A stretch of DNA of 55,897 nucleotides from positions 1 through 55,897 of the forward strand of contig OMQN01000013.1 of the NCBI GenBank assembly GCA_900313235.1. Direction: 5' to 3'. Source of the stretch: an uncultured Prevotellaceae bacterium (lineage in GTDB: Bacteria > Bacteroidota > Bacteroidia > Bacteroidales > Bacteroidaceae). Positions 16,101-24,918 of the stretch are shown here, one piece after another (position 1 is the first letter of the stretch; every line of letters begins with the position of its first letter). Made by a program: the position numbers and the translations under genes. Below the pieces are notes generated by a model. It ran no database searches and was not told the DNA's origin. It saw nothing but the letters and a program-made list of their open reading frames with translations.

Positions 16101-17156
16101 GCCCAGCGTGGGGTTACCCATCACGCTGACGCGGTTGTTGGGCTGGTCGGGGTCGTAGTCGCTATAGAGCGTGGTATAGCTGGAGGTGCCCATGGCGCGG
16201 GCCATGTTGCGGGCCTTCTTCACCTTGGTAAAGATGCTGAGGTCGACGTTGAGCATGTTCTCAGCAGGCCATACGGCACGACAGTCGTCTACATTATATT
16301 TATTATAGTCGCTGCGGTCGGGCGTCAGCTTCAGGGGGATGACATACTCGTAGTAGTTGTTCTTGTAGTCGCTACCCATGCGGATGAACACCGCCAACTG
16401 GTTGTCCTTGAGGTCGGTGGCATCGTTGACGAGGTGGTTGGCATGGACGAACATCTGCAGGTGCTTATACTGGCGCAGGTCGAGGACGGTATTGCGGTAG
16501 ACGGCCTTCGACTCGCCTGCGGAGAGGTTCTTCACCACCATGTTCAGCGCCTGCTCGTTGGCCTCGGTGAGCTGTGACTGTGTGGGGTCGGTAACACGTG
16601 AGATGCCTGGCGGCAGCACGTAGTTGACAGGCTGCTTGTTGTTGTTCTCCTCGATGTTGACGGCGCTGACCTCCAGTGTGCCGCTCTCGCTGGTCGTCGA
16701 CAGCGGCTTGTTGTAGATGCGCCACTCGCCACGCACCAGGTCGAGAGAGCCGAAGCGCAGCACGATGGGTTTCTGGAACTGGGTGAGGAACATACGCATG
16801 AAGCGCATGCTGGTGAAGTCGGAGATGGAACCCTCACGGCTCGAATACTGGCTCAGCGGTATGCGGAACTGGTACCACTTGACCGTCTCGCGGCTGCCAT
16901 TGCGCAGAGACACGCTGGCCTCGCGGATGTCGGTGATGAAGTTGTGACCCAGCTGCATGTCCTCGGGACGGATGCTGACGTGATACTGATAGTAGCGCTC
17001 ATACTCGTTGAGCGTGTAGTCCTGGTTGATATCCTCTACGTCGGGGTAGGTCTTGTAAGAGGTATCGTAGCCCTCCGTCTGCTGGTCGTTGTCGGGAGAG
17101 TTGCCCTGCGGCATGTTGATGCGCTTGTAACGCTCCAGGATGCTGGCCCAGTCCAT
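13110..17156 (-). CDS. sprA: SprA, C-terminal part (gene split by frameshift)
   Basis: This 1348-residue frame begins MDWASILERYKRINMPQGNS and is the direct continuation of the SprA N-terminal part, which lies upstream in another frame. SprA is the very large outer-membrane beta-barrel channel of the type IX secretion system; the whole locus (13110-20470) would encode about 2450 residues, normal for the family. The segment is rich in amphipathic strands and ends YPTTTHDFGLSMKFSLTR. As annotated it has no start signal of its own. The overlap (17036-17156) and the RR/MDWAS junction show a single frame change near 17155-17162. Either an assembly error or a real inactivating mutation explains it. 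Confidence 0.9.
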   Translation of the reverse strand: MDWASILERYKRINMPQGNSPDNDQQTEGYDTSYKTYPDVEDINQDYTLNEYERYYQYHVSIRPEDMQLGHNFITDIREASVSLRNGSRETVKWYQFRIPLSQYSSREGSISDFTSMRFMRMFLTQFQKPIVLRFGSLDLVRGEWRIYNKPLSTTSESGTLEVSAVNIEENNNKQPVNYVLPPGISRVTDPTQSQLTEANEQALNMVVKNLSAGESKAVYRNTVLDLRQYKHLQMFVHANHLVNDATDLKDNQLAVFIRMGSDYKNNYYEYVIPLKLTPDRSDYNKYNVDDCRAVWPAENMLNVDLSIFTKVKKARNMARAMGTSSYTTLYSDYDPDQPNNRVSVMGNPTLGEIKTMMIGVRNLSGSIKSGEVWINELRLQDVVNSGGWAASGALNMQLSDVGTLNLTGKIITEGFGGLEDGVAARTTDDYKTYSLTTTIELGKLFPDKLKVTAPLYYSVTKEITKPKYNPLDTDMNLDDALDAANKQERDSIENIAVTKSTSTNFSLSNVRFDIKTKRHPMPYDPANFSFSYSHSHRHTSGKTTVYENDDQWRGSLNYSYTPVYKPWEPFKKSKSKSKWMALPKAFGLNWLPQNITFNSEMSRSYYELQERDMDDLSGSSLPVTFNSQFLWNRDFSLRWDLTKNLHMNFQSGTQAEIEEPYSDKPINKDLYPDRYSAWKDSVWTSIKHFGRPLDYRQTFTASYQLPLNKLPIFDWVNADANYTATYNWVRGREKEDGTSLGNTISNNRQITVNSTLNMETLYNHFPFLKKANDRFKKAIPKSQPKKNDKKNVSSGSAAGKDKAAGNKEAAKLPKNKNAFEKELKLLPDTTIIVAHNKKSKRLVVTAKTKDGRSYPIKYKVVDQNKIRIKSNDSTTIKLTVLAKPPLDDERWYRTAQSAARFLMMVRSIGISYRNQYSMSLSGFMPEVGDAFGQRTGGVMAPGLGFAFGLTDDSFLDKAIDNGWLLMADSISTPATTNKTEDLQLRATLEPLRDLKIDLNASRTESRSRSIQYMYKGMPTTQTGSFNMTTISISSALESMGDANNGYPSAAFDRFCDALPRFQQMASAHYGAEVDKYSAVVMIPAFLDSYTGSGGGSLDLIPALTKLLPNWTIRYSGLSKLKWFNEHFKSVNINHSYKSVFALGSYTSSSETASMLGWNVPTVSINESFSPLIGADVTFLNNLTLKAEYRRTRVLNLSMTSVQINESRSNDLVIGMGYKISNFRLFGAGTSRKIKKAQGGSKSKKDANSQKQTANSKKSGVNHDLNMRLDISLRDQAAITRDIATRSSSASSGNSALKVSFMADYTLSRLLTISAYYERQTNKPLLSSSSYPTTTHDFGLSMKFSLTR

Positions 17157-20100
17157 ACGCGGCGCACGCTGTCCTCGACATTGACCTGCTGCAGGAAGTC
17201 GGCATAGGCAGGGAAGAGTCGCTCCTCGTCGTCGTTCAAGCCGTTGAGACCCACATCCTGCAAAGCTCGCGAGCCACTGGTGGTGGCGAAGGCGTAGGTC
17301 TGGGTAGCCTGTACGGGCACCCTACCCCAGTGGGTCTCGGTGAACGATCCTGTGCCGCCCACGGGCATGCCGCTCTCATAGAACTTCTTGCCATCGCGCA
17401 GGATGTCCTCGCTGACTTCGCCGAGGTTGATGTAGAGGTCGCCGCCATAGCTGCCGCCATCCTCCATGTTGTTGGTATAGATGAAGGGGTCCATGAGCCA
17501 GAACTCGATATACTCGACGTTGGCCTGCTCGAAGTCGTTGGTGTCGAGTTTGCGCATCATGCCGCCCCAACGCGTCAGCGGGTTGTTGAGCAGACCCTTC
17601 GGTGTGACGTCTGTCGACAGGTTATAGGGTCCACGCTCCTGGGGATAGTAGGCCAGGTTGAGGATGGGCAGCGTATTGGTGGCACCGCTATAGGTCGACT
17701 GGTCGCGGTTGGGATAGAGCTCGTTGACGTAGACGGCACGCACATAGTGGTTGGAGAGCTGGTCGATGTCGCTCTTGATATGGCTGGGCGTCAGACTGCT
17801 GGAGCGGTAGGTGAACAGGGGGTCGATGGTGTACCACGACAGCAGGGCACGGTTGTAGCCGCTGGCAACGGTCGACTTGTCCTTGCTCTCGGGGAACATG
17901 CTGGGCACGCTGGAGATGACCCACGAAGAGGGCTCGAGGAGGGGGATGCCGTTCTTGGCATTCTCGAAGTCGTCGATGTAGGAGGCATTGTCCTGCGTAC
18001 CACTGGCGGTACCTGCTATGAGGTGGGCAAACTCGCCCGTAAAGGTAATCTGCGAGGGTTGCGTACAGTGGAGCAGCGGCAGCCTGTCGAGCATGTTGGT
18101 GAGCCACTGGCTCTCCGTCTTCCAGTTGACGTGCAGTCCCCACAGCGTATTCTTGAGGGGTTCGGAACCCATGGTGACCTTGGACGTCAGCGCTTGTTCG
18201 GAGAGGTGCTGCAAGGTACCGCCAATCTGGAAGTCCTTGGAGAAGTCGTACTCCCAGTTGAAGCCGAACATGCGCTTGCGCTGCAGGCCATAGTCGTTGT
18301 TGGACTCCAGCGAGACATTGACGTTGGTACCCGCATCGATGATGCTCTGGTTGAGGATGGTGACTTCGCCAGCGGAGTAGTCGACGGTATAGTCGCTGCC
18401 CTCCGTAAGACGTACGCCACCAGCCGTCACAACGACAGAACCTTGCGGCACATAGGAGGCACCCAGCGAGATGACGTTAGCCGACGAGCCCTTGAACTGA
18501 CCCATCAGCAGGAACTTGTTCTTGTCAGTCATCTGCAAGGCTGCCGTACGGGTGGTATCGTAAAGTTCGTGGAAGGCATACTTGGCAGCAGTCTGTCTGT
18601 CGACACCCTGGCGCACCAGGAAGTTCTCCAGCGTAGTGCCAAAGGGTTCTACTGACGGGAAGAACACACGGCCGCTGCTGACAGTGTAGCCCTCGATATA
18701 GTCAAAGTAGCCGTTGGGGTGCGCCTTGAGATTGTTGTCCAGGCGGTCGCAGCCCAAGCCGCGCAACAGGGTAGTCTCCTTGGTCTGAGGCTCTGGGATA
18801 TAGCTGACATAGACGCCCGTGGTATCGCTCTGGTACTTGATGTCGAGGCGGAACTTCTGCTTCTCGACATTGGAAGCCAGATAGTAGACGTTCTTCATCA
18901 TCAGCGGCCAGTTGAACTGCTGCGGATTGTTGGACGTATTCTTCAGCGCCTTGACATAGAGCGCCTCCTGGGCTGCGGTATGGTCGGCGGCAAACTCACC
19001 GACGTGGTAGGTCTGACCATTATAGGTGTACTCGTAGGCTACTGCCAACACCTGGTCGCTCTGCAGCGTGGTCTTCAGCGAGATGTAGCCCAAGGCGCTG
19101 TTCAGCGTATACTCGGAAGTGGTCAACAGGCGTGCGGACGACAGCTTCTCAAAGTCTTCGCCACCCGTCATCACGGCACCCAGGACGGTCGACGCCTGGT
19201 CGATGTCGCGAGCGGCGGCATAGGTAGTGGTCAAGGCGGCATACTCGCCATTGGCACTGTTATCGGGGACTTTCGACTGCACTCCCCCACCCCATTGTGG
19301 CGACGTACTCTCTGCCAAATCGGTAAAGGCGAGGATGTTGCGCGAATTGCTGGTCGTTCCCGACTTGTTGGTCACCCACACCTCTATGCGAGTAATGTTG
19401 ACACCCGTAGCCAGCGTAGGCAACTGCTGCATGGCGGCATCGTAGCGCTCGCGGAAATACTGGCTGAGGAAGAAGTGGCGGTTTTCCTCGTAGTTGGCGA
19501 CATTGAGTTCGAAGGGGGTGAACTGTGTGCCACCCTTGGAAGAGACACTCTTGGTGGTGGAGTTCTTCTGCGAGATGACAGTCTGCAACTTGAGCTTACC
19601 AAACTGCATATCCGTGCGGACACCAAACAGGCTGCTGGCACCCTTGACGAGCGAGTTGTTGGAGGGGAACGAGACATTGCCAGCCTCAACGAGTTTGATG
19701 ATTTCGTCCTCCTTGCCCTCGTAGCGCAGCTTCAGGTTCTTGGCATCCCAGTCGGCGGTGGCATCGGTGTTGTAGTTGAGCGACATGTTGACCTTATCGC
19801 CCACCTTACCCGTCACATTGATATTGATTTTCTCGTCGAAGTCGATGGCCTTGGTCTTACGGTTGCGCTCAGGCAGCGAGGGGTTGTCGACATTCTTGAA
19901 GTTGGCACCCAACTTCAGTTCGGCAGTACCCTGCGTCTTGATGCGCACACCACCAGGACCGAAAATCTTCTCGGCAGGACCGAGGTCGAAGTGCATATCG
20001 GCAAAGTCGAACTTCTCCTTGCCCTTGTTGGCTACGTTCTCGGCATCCTTCTGGCGGAAGAAGCGCTCACGCTCCTTGCGCTCGCTCCACTGGCGATACT

Positions 20101-20470
20101 CCTCGGGAGTCATCAGCACAGGGGTGTTCAGATAGGAGTCGCCCATCTTCGAACCCAGCACGTAGACGTTCAGCGAGTCGTTATACTCCACCTGCCGCTT
20201 GATATTCTCAGGGAAGTGCAGGTCGAGGGCGCTGGAGTCGAGGTCGGCCACCTCTACGGGTGCCGTCTTCTGTACCTTCCAGCGAGCCTTGGGAACAACG
20301 GTGTCCGTATTCTCAGGGAATGAAGAATAAAGGGGGAATGAAGAATGAAGAATGAAGAATGAAGAATTTGCTGCCGCCATCAATGATGGTAGCAGAAATG
20401 GAATGGCGACGAGCAGTATGACCACTGCCCTGCATATCCACCTCGCGGTAGCAAATTCTTCATTCTTCAT
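17036..20470 (-). CDS. sprA: SprA, N-terminal part (gene split by frameshift)
   Basis: The first ~1104 residues are SprA; after LLQQ... QVNVEDSVRR (about 17160) the frame changes and the last ~40 residues are out of frame before the stop. The signal-peptide core is WICRAVVILLVAIPFLLPS. It is oddly placed between residues encoded by the heptamer repeat: MKNEEF before it and NSSFFILHSSF after it. Conserved SprA features follow, such as FDEKININVTGKVGDKVNMS and ASYIDDFENAKNGI. ruvA lies 24 bp upstream, a neighbour order found in other Bacteroidota. SprA is the outer-membrane channel for proteins with T9SS tails, like those ending the GH27 and nuclease genes here. Confidence 0.9.
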   Translation of the reverse strand: MKNEEFATARWICRAVVILLVAIPFLLPSLMAAANSSFFILHSSFPLYSSFPENTDTVVPKARWKVQKTAPVEVADLDSSALDLHFPENIKRQVEYNDSLNVYVLGSKMGDSYLNTPVLMTPEEYRQWSERKERERFFRQKDAENVANKGKEKFDFADMHFDLGPAEKIFGPGGVRIKTQGTAELKLGANFKNVDNPSLPERNRKTKAIDFDEKININVTGKVGDKVNMSLNYNTDATADWDAKNLKLRYEGKEDEIIKLVEAGNVSFPSNNSLVKGASSLFGVRTDMQFGKLKLQTVISQKNSTTKSVSSKGGTQFTPFELNVANYEENRHFFLSQYFRERYDAAMQQLPTLATGVNITRIEVWVTNKSGTTSNSRNILAFTDLAESTSPQWGGGVQSKVPDNSANGEYAALTTTYAAARDIDQASTVLGAVMTGGEDFEKLSSARLLTTSEYTLNSALGYISLKTTLQSDQVLAVAYEYTYNGQTYHVGEFAADHTAAQEALYVKALKNTSNNPQQFNWPLMMKNVYYLASNVEKQKFRLDIKYQSDTTGVYVSYIPEPQTKETTLLRGLGCDRLDNNLKAHPNGYFDYIEGYTVSSGRVFFPSVEPFGTTLENFLVRQGVDRQTAAKYAFHELYDTTRTAALQMTDKNKFLLMGQFKGSSANVISLGASYVPQGSVVVTAGGVRLTEGSDYTVDYSAGEVTILNQSIIDAGTNVNVSLESNNDYGLQRKRMFGFNWEYDFSKDFQIGGTLQHLSEQALTSKVTMGSEPLKNTLWGLHVNWKTESQWLTNMLDRLPLLHCTQPSQITFTGEFAHLIAGTASGTQDNASYIDDFENAKNGIPLLEPSSWVISSVPSMFPESKDKSTVASGYNRALLSWYTIDPLFTYRSSSLTPSHIKSDIDQLSNHYVRAVYVNELYPNRDQSTYSGATNTLPILNLAYYPQERGPYNLSTDVTPKGLLNNPLTRWGGMMRKLDTNDFEQANVEYIEFWLMDPFIYTNNMEDGGSYGGDLYINLGEVSEDILRDGKKFYESGMPVGGTGSFTETHWGRVPVQATQTYAFATTSGSRALQDVGLNGLNDDEERLFPAYADFLQQVNVEDSVRRVWTGPASWSVTSASTCRRATLPTTTSRRRATIPLTRPTPT

Positions 20471-20499
20471 TCTTTATTCTTCATTCTTAATTCTTCATT
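20339..20499. repeat. Inverted heptamer repeats framing the SprA signal peptide
   Basis: Left arm 20339-20377 has four TGAAGAA units plus TTTGCTGCCGC. Right arm 20445-20483 is its inverse (GCGGTAGCAAATTCTTCATTC), and imperfect units continue to about 20499. The SprA start codon and post-signal linker are inside the arms, and the signal peptide is in the loop. The heptamer matches that at 419-460. Confidence 0.92.
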
Positions 20500-21121
20500 T
20501 TATCTGTTTCAGCGCCAGCTTGACCACCTGTTCGACGGGCAGGTCGGGCTGTTCGGTAAGTATAGCCACGACGACTTTCTGCGTAGGAGCAGGGGCAAAG
20601 CCCAGCATGGTGAGGGCTGCTACTGCCTCGTCGCGCACGGCATTGTTGACAGGTGCTGCCACACTGCCACCAGTAGGAATCTCGTCGGCAATGCCCAAGG
20701 CGACAATCTTGTCGCGCAGGTCGACAATGATGCGCTGTGCTGTCATCTTTCCGATGCCCTTGATGCCCTTGATGAGGCGTTCGTCACCTCGGGAGATGGC
20801 GCTGCACAGTTCGGCAACACTCATCGACGACAGCATCATACGGGCGGTATTGGCGCCAACGCCACTGACGGTGATGAGCAGTTCGAACATCTCGCGCTCT
20901 TTCTTCGACACGAAGCCATACAGCACGTGGGCATCCTCGCGGATGGACTCGTAGACGTAGAGTTTAGCGATGGGGTTTTGGCCATTAGCAGTTGGCTTAA
21001 GGCCCTGTAACGCGCTGTACGTCGTCAGCGAGATGTTCAGTCCGTAGCCTACTCCTGCGGCTTCGACCGTTGCCATAGCGGGTGTCAGCTCGGTGAGCTC
21101 ACCCTTGATGTATTCTATCAT
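20495..21121 (-). CDS. ruvA: Holliday junction branch-migration protein RuvA
   Basis: A 208-residue protein of normal RuvA length. It starts [12 protein letters not shown] with the OB-fold domain I, then two helix-hairpin-helix motifs ([18 protein letters not shown] and [20 protein letters not shown]), and a C-terminal domain III ([12 protein letters not shown]) that contacts RuvB. RuvA binds four-way junctions and loads RuvB in recombination repair. The ATG at 21121 is chosen because the upstream extension (to 21208) is a non-conserved A/T-rich stretch. sprA follows in the same direction after 24 bp of repeat. Confidence 0.95.
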   Translation of the reverse strand: MIEYIKGELTELTPAMATVEAAGVGYGLNISLTTYSALQGLKPTANGQNPIAKLYVYESIREDAHVLYGFVSKKEREMFELLITVSGVGANTARMMLSSMSVAELCSAISRGDERLIKGIKGIGKMTAQRIIVDLRDKIVALGIADEIPTGGSVAAPVNNAVRDEAVAALTMLGFAPAPTQKVVVAILTEQPDLPVEQVVKLALKQIK

Positions 21122-21234
21122 AATTCCTGTTATAAAAATGTATATATACGATATCTTAAACGACGTTTTCACCTTTTTTATTGTATGGGCAACAAAAAAA
21201 CGCCGCAATATCTCGCTGTTTGCGTTTTTTTTCT

Positions 21235-21242
21235 TATATTTG
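21235..21242 (+). promoter_or_regulatory. Promoter -7 box TATATTTG for the nuclease gene
   Basis: Plus-strand consensus box, 32 bp before the ATG at 21275 and divergent from ruvA. Confidence 0.75.
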
Positions 21243-21274
21243 CAGCAATATTTACTGACTTACTACCATACGCT

Positions 21275-22882
21275 ATGAAAAAAACATTTCTCTTAGTACT
21301 GCTATGCTCCCTCTTGACCACACAGACTGCGTGGGCACAACCTGCAGGCACAGGAACATACTATCAGAAAGCCAACGGCAAGAAAGGCCGCGAGCTGAAA
21401 ACTGCGTTGTTTAACATCATCAAGAATCCCAGTGTGGTGGATTACGACTCGCTATGGTATGCCTATAACATCTCCGACAGAAGGGTGCTGGACAACGAGG
21501 AGTTCATCTGGGACATGTACTCGACTATTTCACGCTATCCGCTATACACCTATCCGCACGGAACGGGTGCAGGCAACACGGAAGGGGTAAAGGGTATTCA
21601 GCGTGAGCACTCGCTAGTGAAGAAATGGTTTAACCCAACGGATGCTCCTGCCAGCGGTACTAAAACGTATGCTGACGTACGCCCTATGTACTCAGACTTG
21701 GTGCATGTCATTCCCACCGATGCGGTGTGCAACAACAACCGTAACGACCTGTGCTATGGAGAGATAGGAGACCCTAACAATGTAGACTGGCAGTCGGCAG
21801 AGGGGTTCAGCAAGAAGAGCAAGCAGGGCGGATGCAGTACCCCAGGATGGGCTGAACAGACAGAGAATGCTGCCAAGAAACGAGTCTACGAGCCCAACGA
21901 CGAATACAAGGGGGACCTGGCGCGTATATACTTCTATATGGTGATGTGCTATGAGCCTGGCTACCTGACATGGACACCCGTGCGCGACGAGAGCTACAAG
22001 AAGACTGGCGAGGCGGTAACGCTCAACGGCAAGCACTGTGGCACGTGGACCTCGGACATGTTCAACGTGGAAGAGACGGAAGAGGGAAATGATGCCTACC
22101 AGCCCTTTGCTCCCTGGGCTTTCGACATGCTCATGAGGTGGTCGAAGGAAGACCCCGTCAGTCAGAAGGAAAAGGACAGAAACGAGATTATTTGGCAGCT
22201 GCAAGGCAACCGCAACCCCTTCGTCGACTACCCTGGACTGGAGGACTACATCTGGGGAGACAAGAAGGAGGTGGCTTTCGACTATGGTGGCGAGGTGGCA
22301 GACTGCGGCATGTCGGACAACTGCGACATAGCACTCAACAGGCAACTCTTTGGCGTAGACTGGAGTGCGACAGACAACATGTGTGATTACTGGACGCGCA
22401 CCCCTCTGACCATCGAGAAGAGTGGCATCACCTTTACCTATAGCTACGGCATGGAAGGCAAGATTCTATATGCTGACGACAACGAGCTGCGTCTTTACAA
22501 CTACAACACGCTGACGCTGACAGCGCACAACAACGAGATAACGAAGGTAGAATTTACCATCCCTGGCAGTAACCACGACAACAAAACACTCGTAGCCACT
22601 GTGGGCGAGGTGAACGACAACGTCTGGACGGGCAATGCCGAAGAGGTGACTTTCGCCTCCAACTATGTGAGTTCGACGAAAGCGGGCGGCGTATCGAAAT
22701 ATTACTATCTGGAACTCTCGAACGTCAAGGTGACTGTTGCCAACCAGACGGGCATCGAACAGGTGGAGAACGAGCGCTGCAACGACGACCGCATCTTCAA
22801 TTTAGCAGGTGTGCAGATGGACGGAAAGCGGTTGCCTGCAGGCATTTATGTCAAGAATGGACGTAAGGTTGTCGTCAAATAA
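21275..22882 (+). CDS. Secreted endonuclease I-family nuclease with T9SS-like tail
   Basis: A 535-residue exported protein. The signal peptide ends TQTAWAQ. The endonuclease I domain (~25-330) carries the motif QREHSLVKKWF, whose His is the family's catalytic base, and VHVIPTDAVCNNNRNDLCYG with metal-binding Asn residues. A ~150-residue beta-sandwich follows. The tail RIFNLAGVQMDGKRLPAGIY and VKNGRKVVVK resembles a type IX sorting domain. It should cut extracellular DNA or RNA, for nutrition or against transforming DNA. The ATG at 21275 is chosen because upstream in-frame codons lie over the promoter. Confidence 0.9.
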   Translation: MKKTFLLVLLCSLLTTQTAWAQPAGTGTYYQKANGKKGRELKTALFNIIKNPSVVDYDSLWYAYNISDRRVLDNEEFIWDMYSTISRYPLYTYPHGTGAGNTEGVKGIQREHSLVKKWFNPTDAPASGTKTYADVRPMYSDLVHVIPTDAVCNNNRNDLCYGEIGDPNNVDWQSAEGFSKKSKQGGCSTPGWAEQTENAAKKRVYEPNDEYKGDLARIYFYMVMCYEPGYLTWTPVRDESYKKTGEAVTLNGKHCGTWTSDMFNVEETEEGNDAYQPFAPWAFDMLMRWSKEDPVSQKEKDRNEIIWQLQGNRNPFVDYPGLEDYIWGDKKEVAFDYGGEVADCGMSDNCDIALNRQLFGVDWSATDNMCDYWTRTPLTIEKSGITFTYSYGMEGKILYADDNELRLYNYNTLTLTAHNNEITKVEFTIPGSNHDNKTLVATVGEVNDNVWTGNAEEVTFASNYVSSTKAGGVSKYYYLELSNVKVTVANQTGIEQVENERCNDDRIFNLAGVQMDGKRLPAGIYVKNGRKVVVK

Positions 22883-22949
22883 AAGGCATAATTTGCAAAC
22901 AAAATCATAAAAAAGCTAACAAATTGTTACGTATTTCAAAGAAAAAGTG

Positions 22950-22957
22950 TACTTTTG
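22950..22957 (+). promoter_or_regulatory. Promoter -7 box TACTTTTG for ddh
   Basis: Plus-strand consensus box, with a TTG at 22924-22926, 43 bp before the ddh ATG. Confidence 0.75.
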
Positions 22958-23000
22958 CACCGGAAATCAAAAAGTAAACCAACAAAAGACGAAAAAAAAT

Positions 23001-23900
23001 ATGGAAAAGATTAGAGCAGCCGTAGTCGGTTACGGCAACATTGGAAAGTACGCCATCCAGGCCTTAGAGGCCGCTCCCGACTTTGAAATCGCTGGTGTAG
23101 TGCGCAGAAACGGAGCAGCAGACAAACCCTTGGAACTGACTCCTTATGAGGTTGTTAAGGATATCAAGGAACTGAAGAATGTCGACGTCGCCATCCTGGC
23201 CACCCCGACACGTTCGTGCGAGGACTACGCCAAGCAGATTGCCCCGCTGGGCATCAACACCGTCGACTCATTCGATATCCACACCCAGATTCGTGGCTAC
23301 CGCGAACGCCAGATGGAGGTCAACAAGAAGACGGGCACCGTCAGCGTCATCGCTGCTGGCTGGGATCCGGGCTCTGACTCTATCGTACGTACGCTGATGC
23401 AGGGTCTCGCCCCTAAGGGTCTGAGCTACACCAACTTCGGCCCAGGAATGTCGATGGGTCACTCCGTATGCGCCCGCTCGAAGGCTGGCGTCAAGAACGC
23501 ACTGTCAATGACCATCCCCTTGGGTGAGGGCATCCACCGCCGCATGGTATATGTAGAGCTGGAAGACGGCTACACACTGGAGCAGGTGGCCAAGGACATC
23601 AAGGCCGACCCCTACTTCGCCAACGACGAGACACACGTATTCCAGGTGGAGAGCGTGGACGACGTGCGCGACATGGGGCACGGCGTACACATGGTTCGCA
23701 AGGGCGTCAGCGGACAGACCCAGAACCAGCGCTTCGAGTTTAACATGCAGATTAACAACCCTGCACTGACCGCACAGGTGCTGGTCAACGTGGCGCGTGC
23801 CTCAAAGCGCCTGCAGCCAGGCTGCTACACGATGATTGAGATTCCCGTCATCGACATGCTGCCAGGCGACCGCGCCGACCTCATTGAACACCTAGTATAA
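23001..23900 (+). CDS. ddh: meso-Diaminopimelate dehydrogenase
   Basis: A 299-residue NADP-dependent enzyme. It has an N-terminal Rossmann fold (AAVVGYGNIGKYAIQAL), the motif AGWDPGSDSIVRTL, and the substrate-binding run FGPGMSMGHSVCARSKAGV, all typical of Ddh. It aminates tetrahydrodipicolinate to meso-DAP in one step, a shortcut in lysine and peptidoglycan synthesis used in many Bacteroidota. The start at 23001 follows an A-rich leader; the in-frame extension back to 22947 would cover the promoter. It is a single-gene transcript ending at the hairpin at 23922. Confidence 0.93.
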   Translation: MEKIRAAVVGYGNIGKYAIQALEAAPDFEIAGVVRRNGAADKPLELTPYEVVKDIKELKNVDVAILATPTRSCEDYAKQIAPLGINTVDSFDIHTQIRGYRERQMEVNKKTGTVSVIAAGWDPGSDSIVRTLMQGLAPKGLSYTNFGPGMSMGHSVCARSKAGVKNALSMTIPLGEGIHRRMVYVELEDGYTLEQVAKDIKADPYFANDETHVFQVESVDDVRDMGHGVHMVRKGVSGQTQNQRFEFNMQINNPALTAQVLVNVARASKRLQPGCYTMIEIPVIDMLPGDRADLIEHLV

Positions 23901-23921
23901 ACAATCTATAGCCTATAAGTG

Positions 23922-23961
23922 CCAGATGGTTGCAGCTCGCTCTGCAGCCATCTGGTTTTTT
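23922..23961 (+). terminator. Intrinsic terminator of ddh
   Basis: A 14-bp stem (CCAGATGGTTGCAG / CTGCAGCCATCTGG, one G-T wobble) with loop CTCGCT, followed by six T. Confidence 0.93.
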
Positions 23962-24025
23962 CGTTGATACTTCACGAACCTTAATAAAATGGCAAAAAAT
24001 CATAATTTCTTTGGTATTTTGCTCG

Positions 24026-24042
24026 CTTATTCGTACCTTTGC
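24026..24042 (+). promoter_or_regulatory. First of two identical promoter boxes before parA
   Basis: CTTATTCGTACCTTTGC contains the -7 box TACCTTTG and recurs exactly at 24114-24130. Confidence 0.7.
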
Positions 24043-24113
24043 TTTCAACAGCGAAGGTACTATCGTTCGACAAAAAAAACAAAAACTATTTAATTTGTTT
24101 TGTTTTGTTCTCA

Positions 24114-24130
24114 CTTATTCGTACCTTTGC
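24114..24130 (+). promoter_or_regulatory. Second promoter box before parA
   Basis: An exact 17-nt copy of the box 88 bp upstream, 19 bp from the parA ATG. It is the likelier main promoter. Confidence 0.75.
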
Positions 24131-24149
24131 ACCCTATATTCTATAGATT

Positions 24150-24914
24150 ATGGGAAAGATTATCGCATTAGCAAACCAGAAAGGCGGTGTGGGAAAGACC
24201 ACAACGACCATTAACCTTGCGGCATCCTTGGCCACATTGGAGAAAAGTGTGCTTGTGGTTGATGCCGACCCACAGGCAAACGCTTCAAGCGGTCTGGGAG
24301 TAAACATCCAGGAGGTAGACTGCTCACTCTACGAGTGCATCATCGACAAGGCCGATGTGCGCGACGCCATTTACACCACCGACATTGATGGTCTGGACAT
24401 CATACCAAGCCACATTGACCTGGTAGGTGCCGAGATAGAGATGCTCAACCTGACCAACCGCGAACGCGTCATCAGCAAACTGCTGGAGCCCGTTAGAAAC
24501 GACTACGACTACATCCTGATAGACTGTTCACCATCGCTGGGTCTCATCACCGTCAACGCCTTGACAGCAGCAGATTCAGTCATCATCCCCGTACAGTGCG
24601 AATACTTCGCTCTGGAGGGTATCTCCAAGTTGCTGAACACCATCAAGATTATCAAGACCAAGCTGAACCAGCGGTTAGAGATAGAGGGCTTCCTGCTGAC
24701 GATGTACGACTCTCGTCTGCGTCTGGCTAACCAGATTTATGACGAGGTGAAGCGCCACTTCCAGGAGCTGGTCTTCAAAACCGTCATCCAGCGTAACGTC
24801 AAACTGTCGGAGAGTCCTTCGCACGGACTGCCTGTCATCCTCTACGATGCAGACTCGACAGGTAGCAAGAACCACTTGGCACTCGCCAAAGAAATCATAC
24901 AGAAAAACAGTTAA
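24150..24914 (+). CDS. parA: Chromosome-partition ATPase ParA (Soj)
   Basis: A 254-residue Walker-type ATPase with the deviant Walker A KGGVGKTTT (residues 11-19), the switch-I region VDADPQANAS, and Walker B DYILIDCSPSLGL. The short N-terminus lacking a helix-turn-helix is of the chromosomal Soj type. It binds DNA with ATP and moves ParB-parS complexes apart. parB is downstream but separated by a ~0.5-kb insertion carrying a four-helix-bundle gene; the two par genes are normally adjacent. Confidence 0.94.
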   Translation: MGKIIALANQKGGVGKTTTTINLAASLATLEKSVLVVDADPQANASSGLGVNIQEVDCSLYECIIDKADVRDAIYTTDIDGLDIIPSHIDLVGAEIEMLNLTNRERVISKLLEPVRNDYDYILIDCSPSLGLITVNALTAADSVIIPVQCEYFALEGISKLLNTIKIIKTKLNQRLEIEGFLLTMYDSRLRLANQIYDEVKRHFQELVFKTVIQRNVKLSESPSHGLPVILYDADSTGSKNHLALAKEIIQKNS

Positions 24915-24918
24915 TTGG

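Noticed and set aside
14649..16577. Long plus-strand open frame opposite sprA
   Set aside because: It is a shadow of the GC-rich sprA codons: low-complexity Val/Leu/Arg/Gly composition, no start signal or domain.
17036..17156. Programmed ribosomal frameshifting in sprA
   Set aside because: No slippery heptamer or stimulatory pseudoknot is apparent and SprA is not known to use frameshifting; a mutation or error is simpler.
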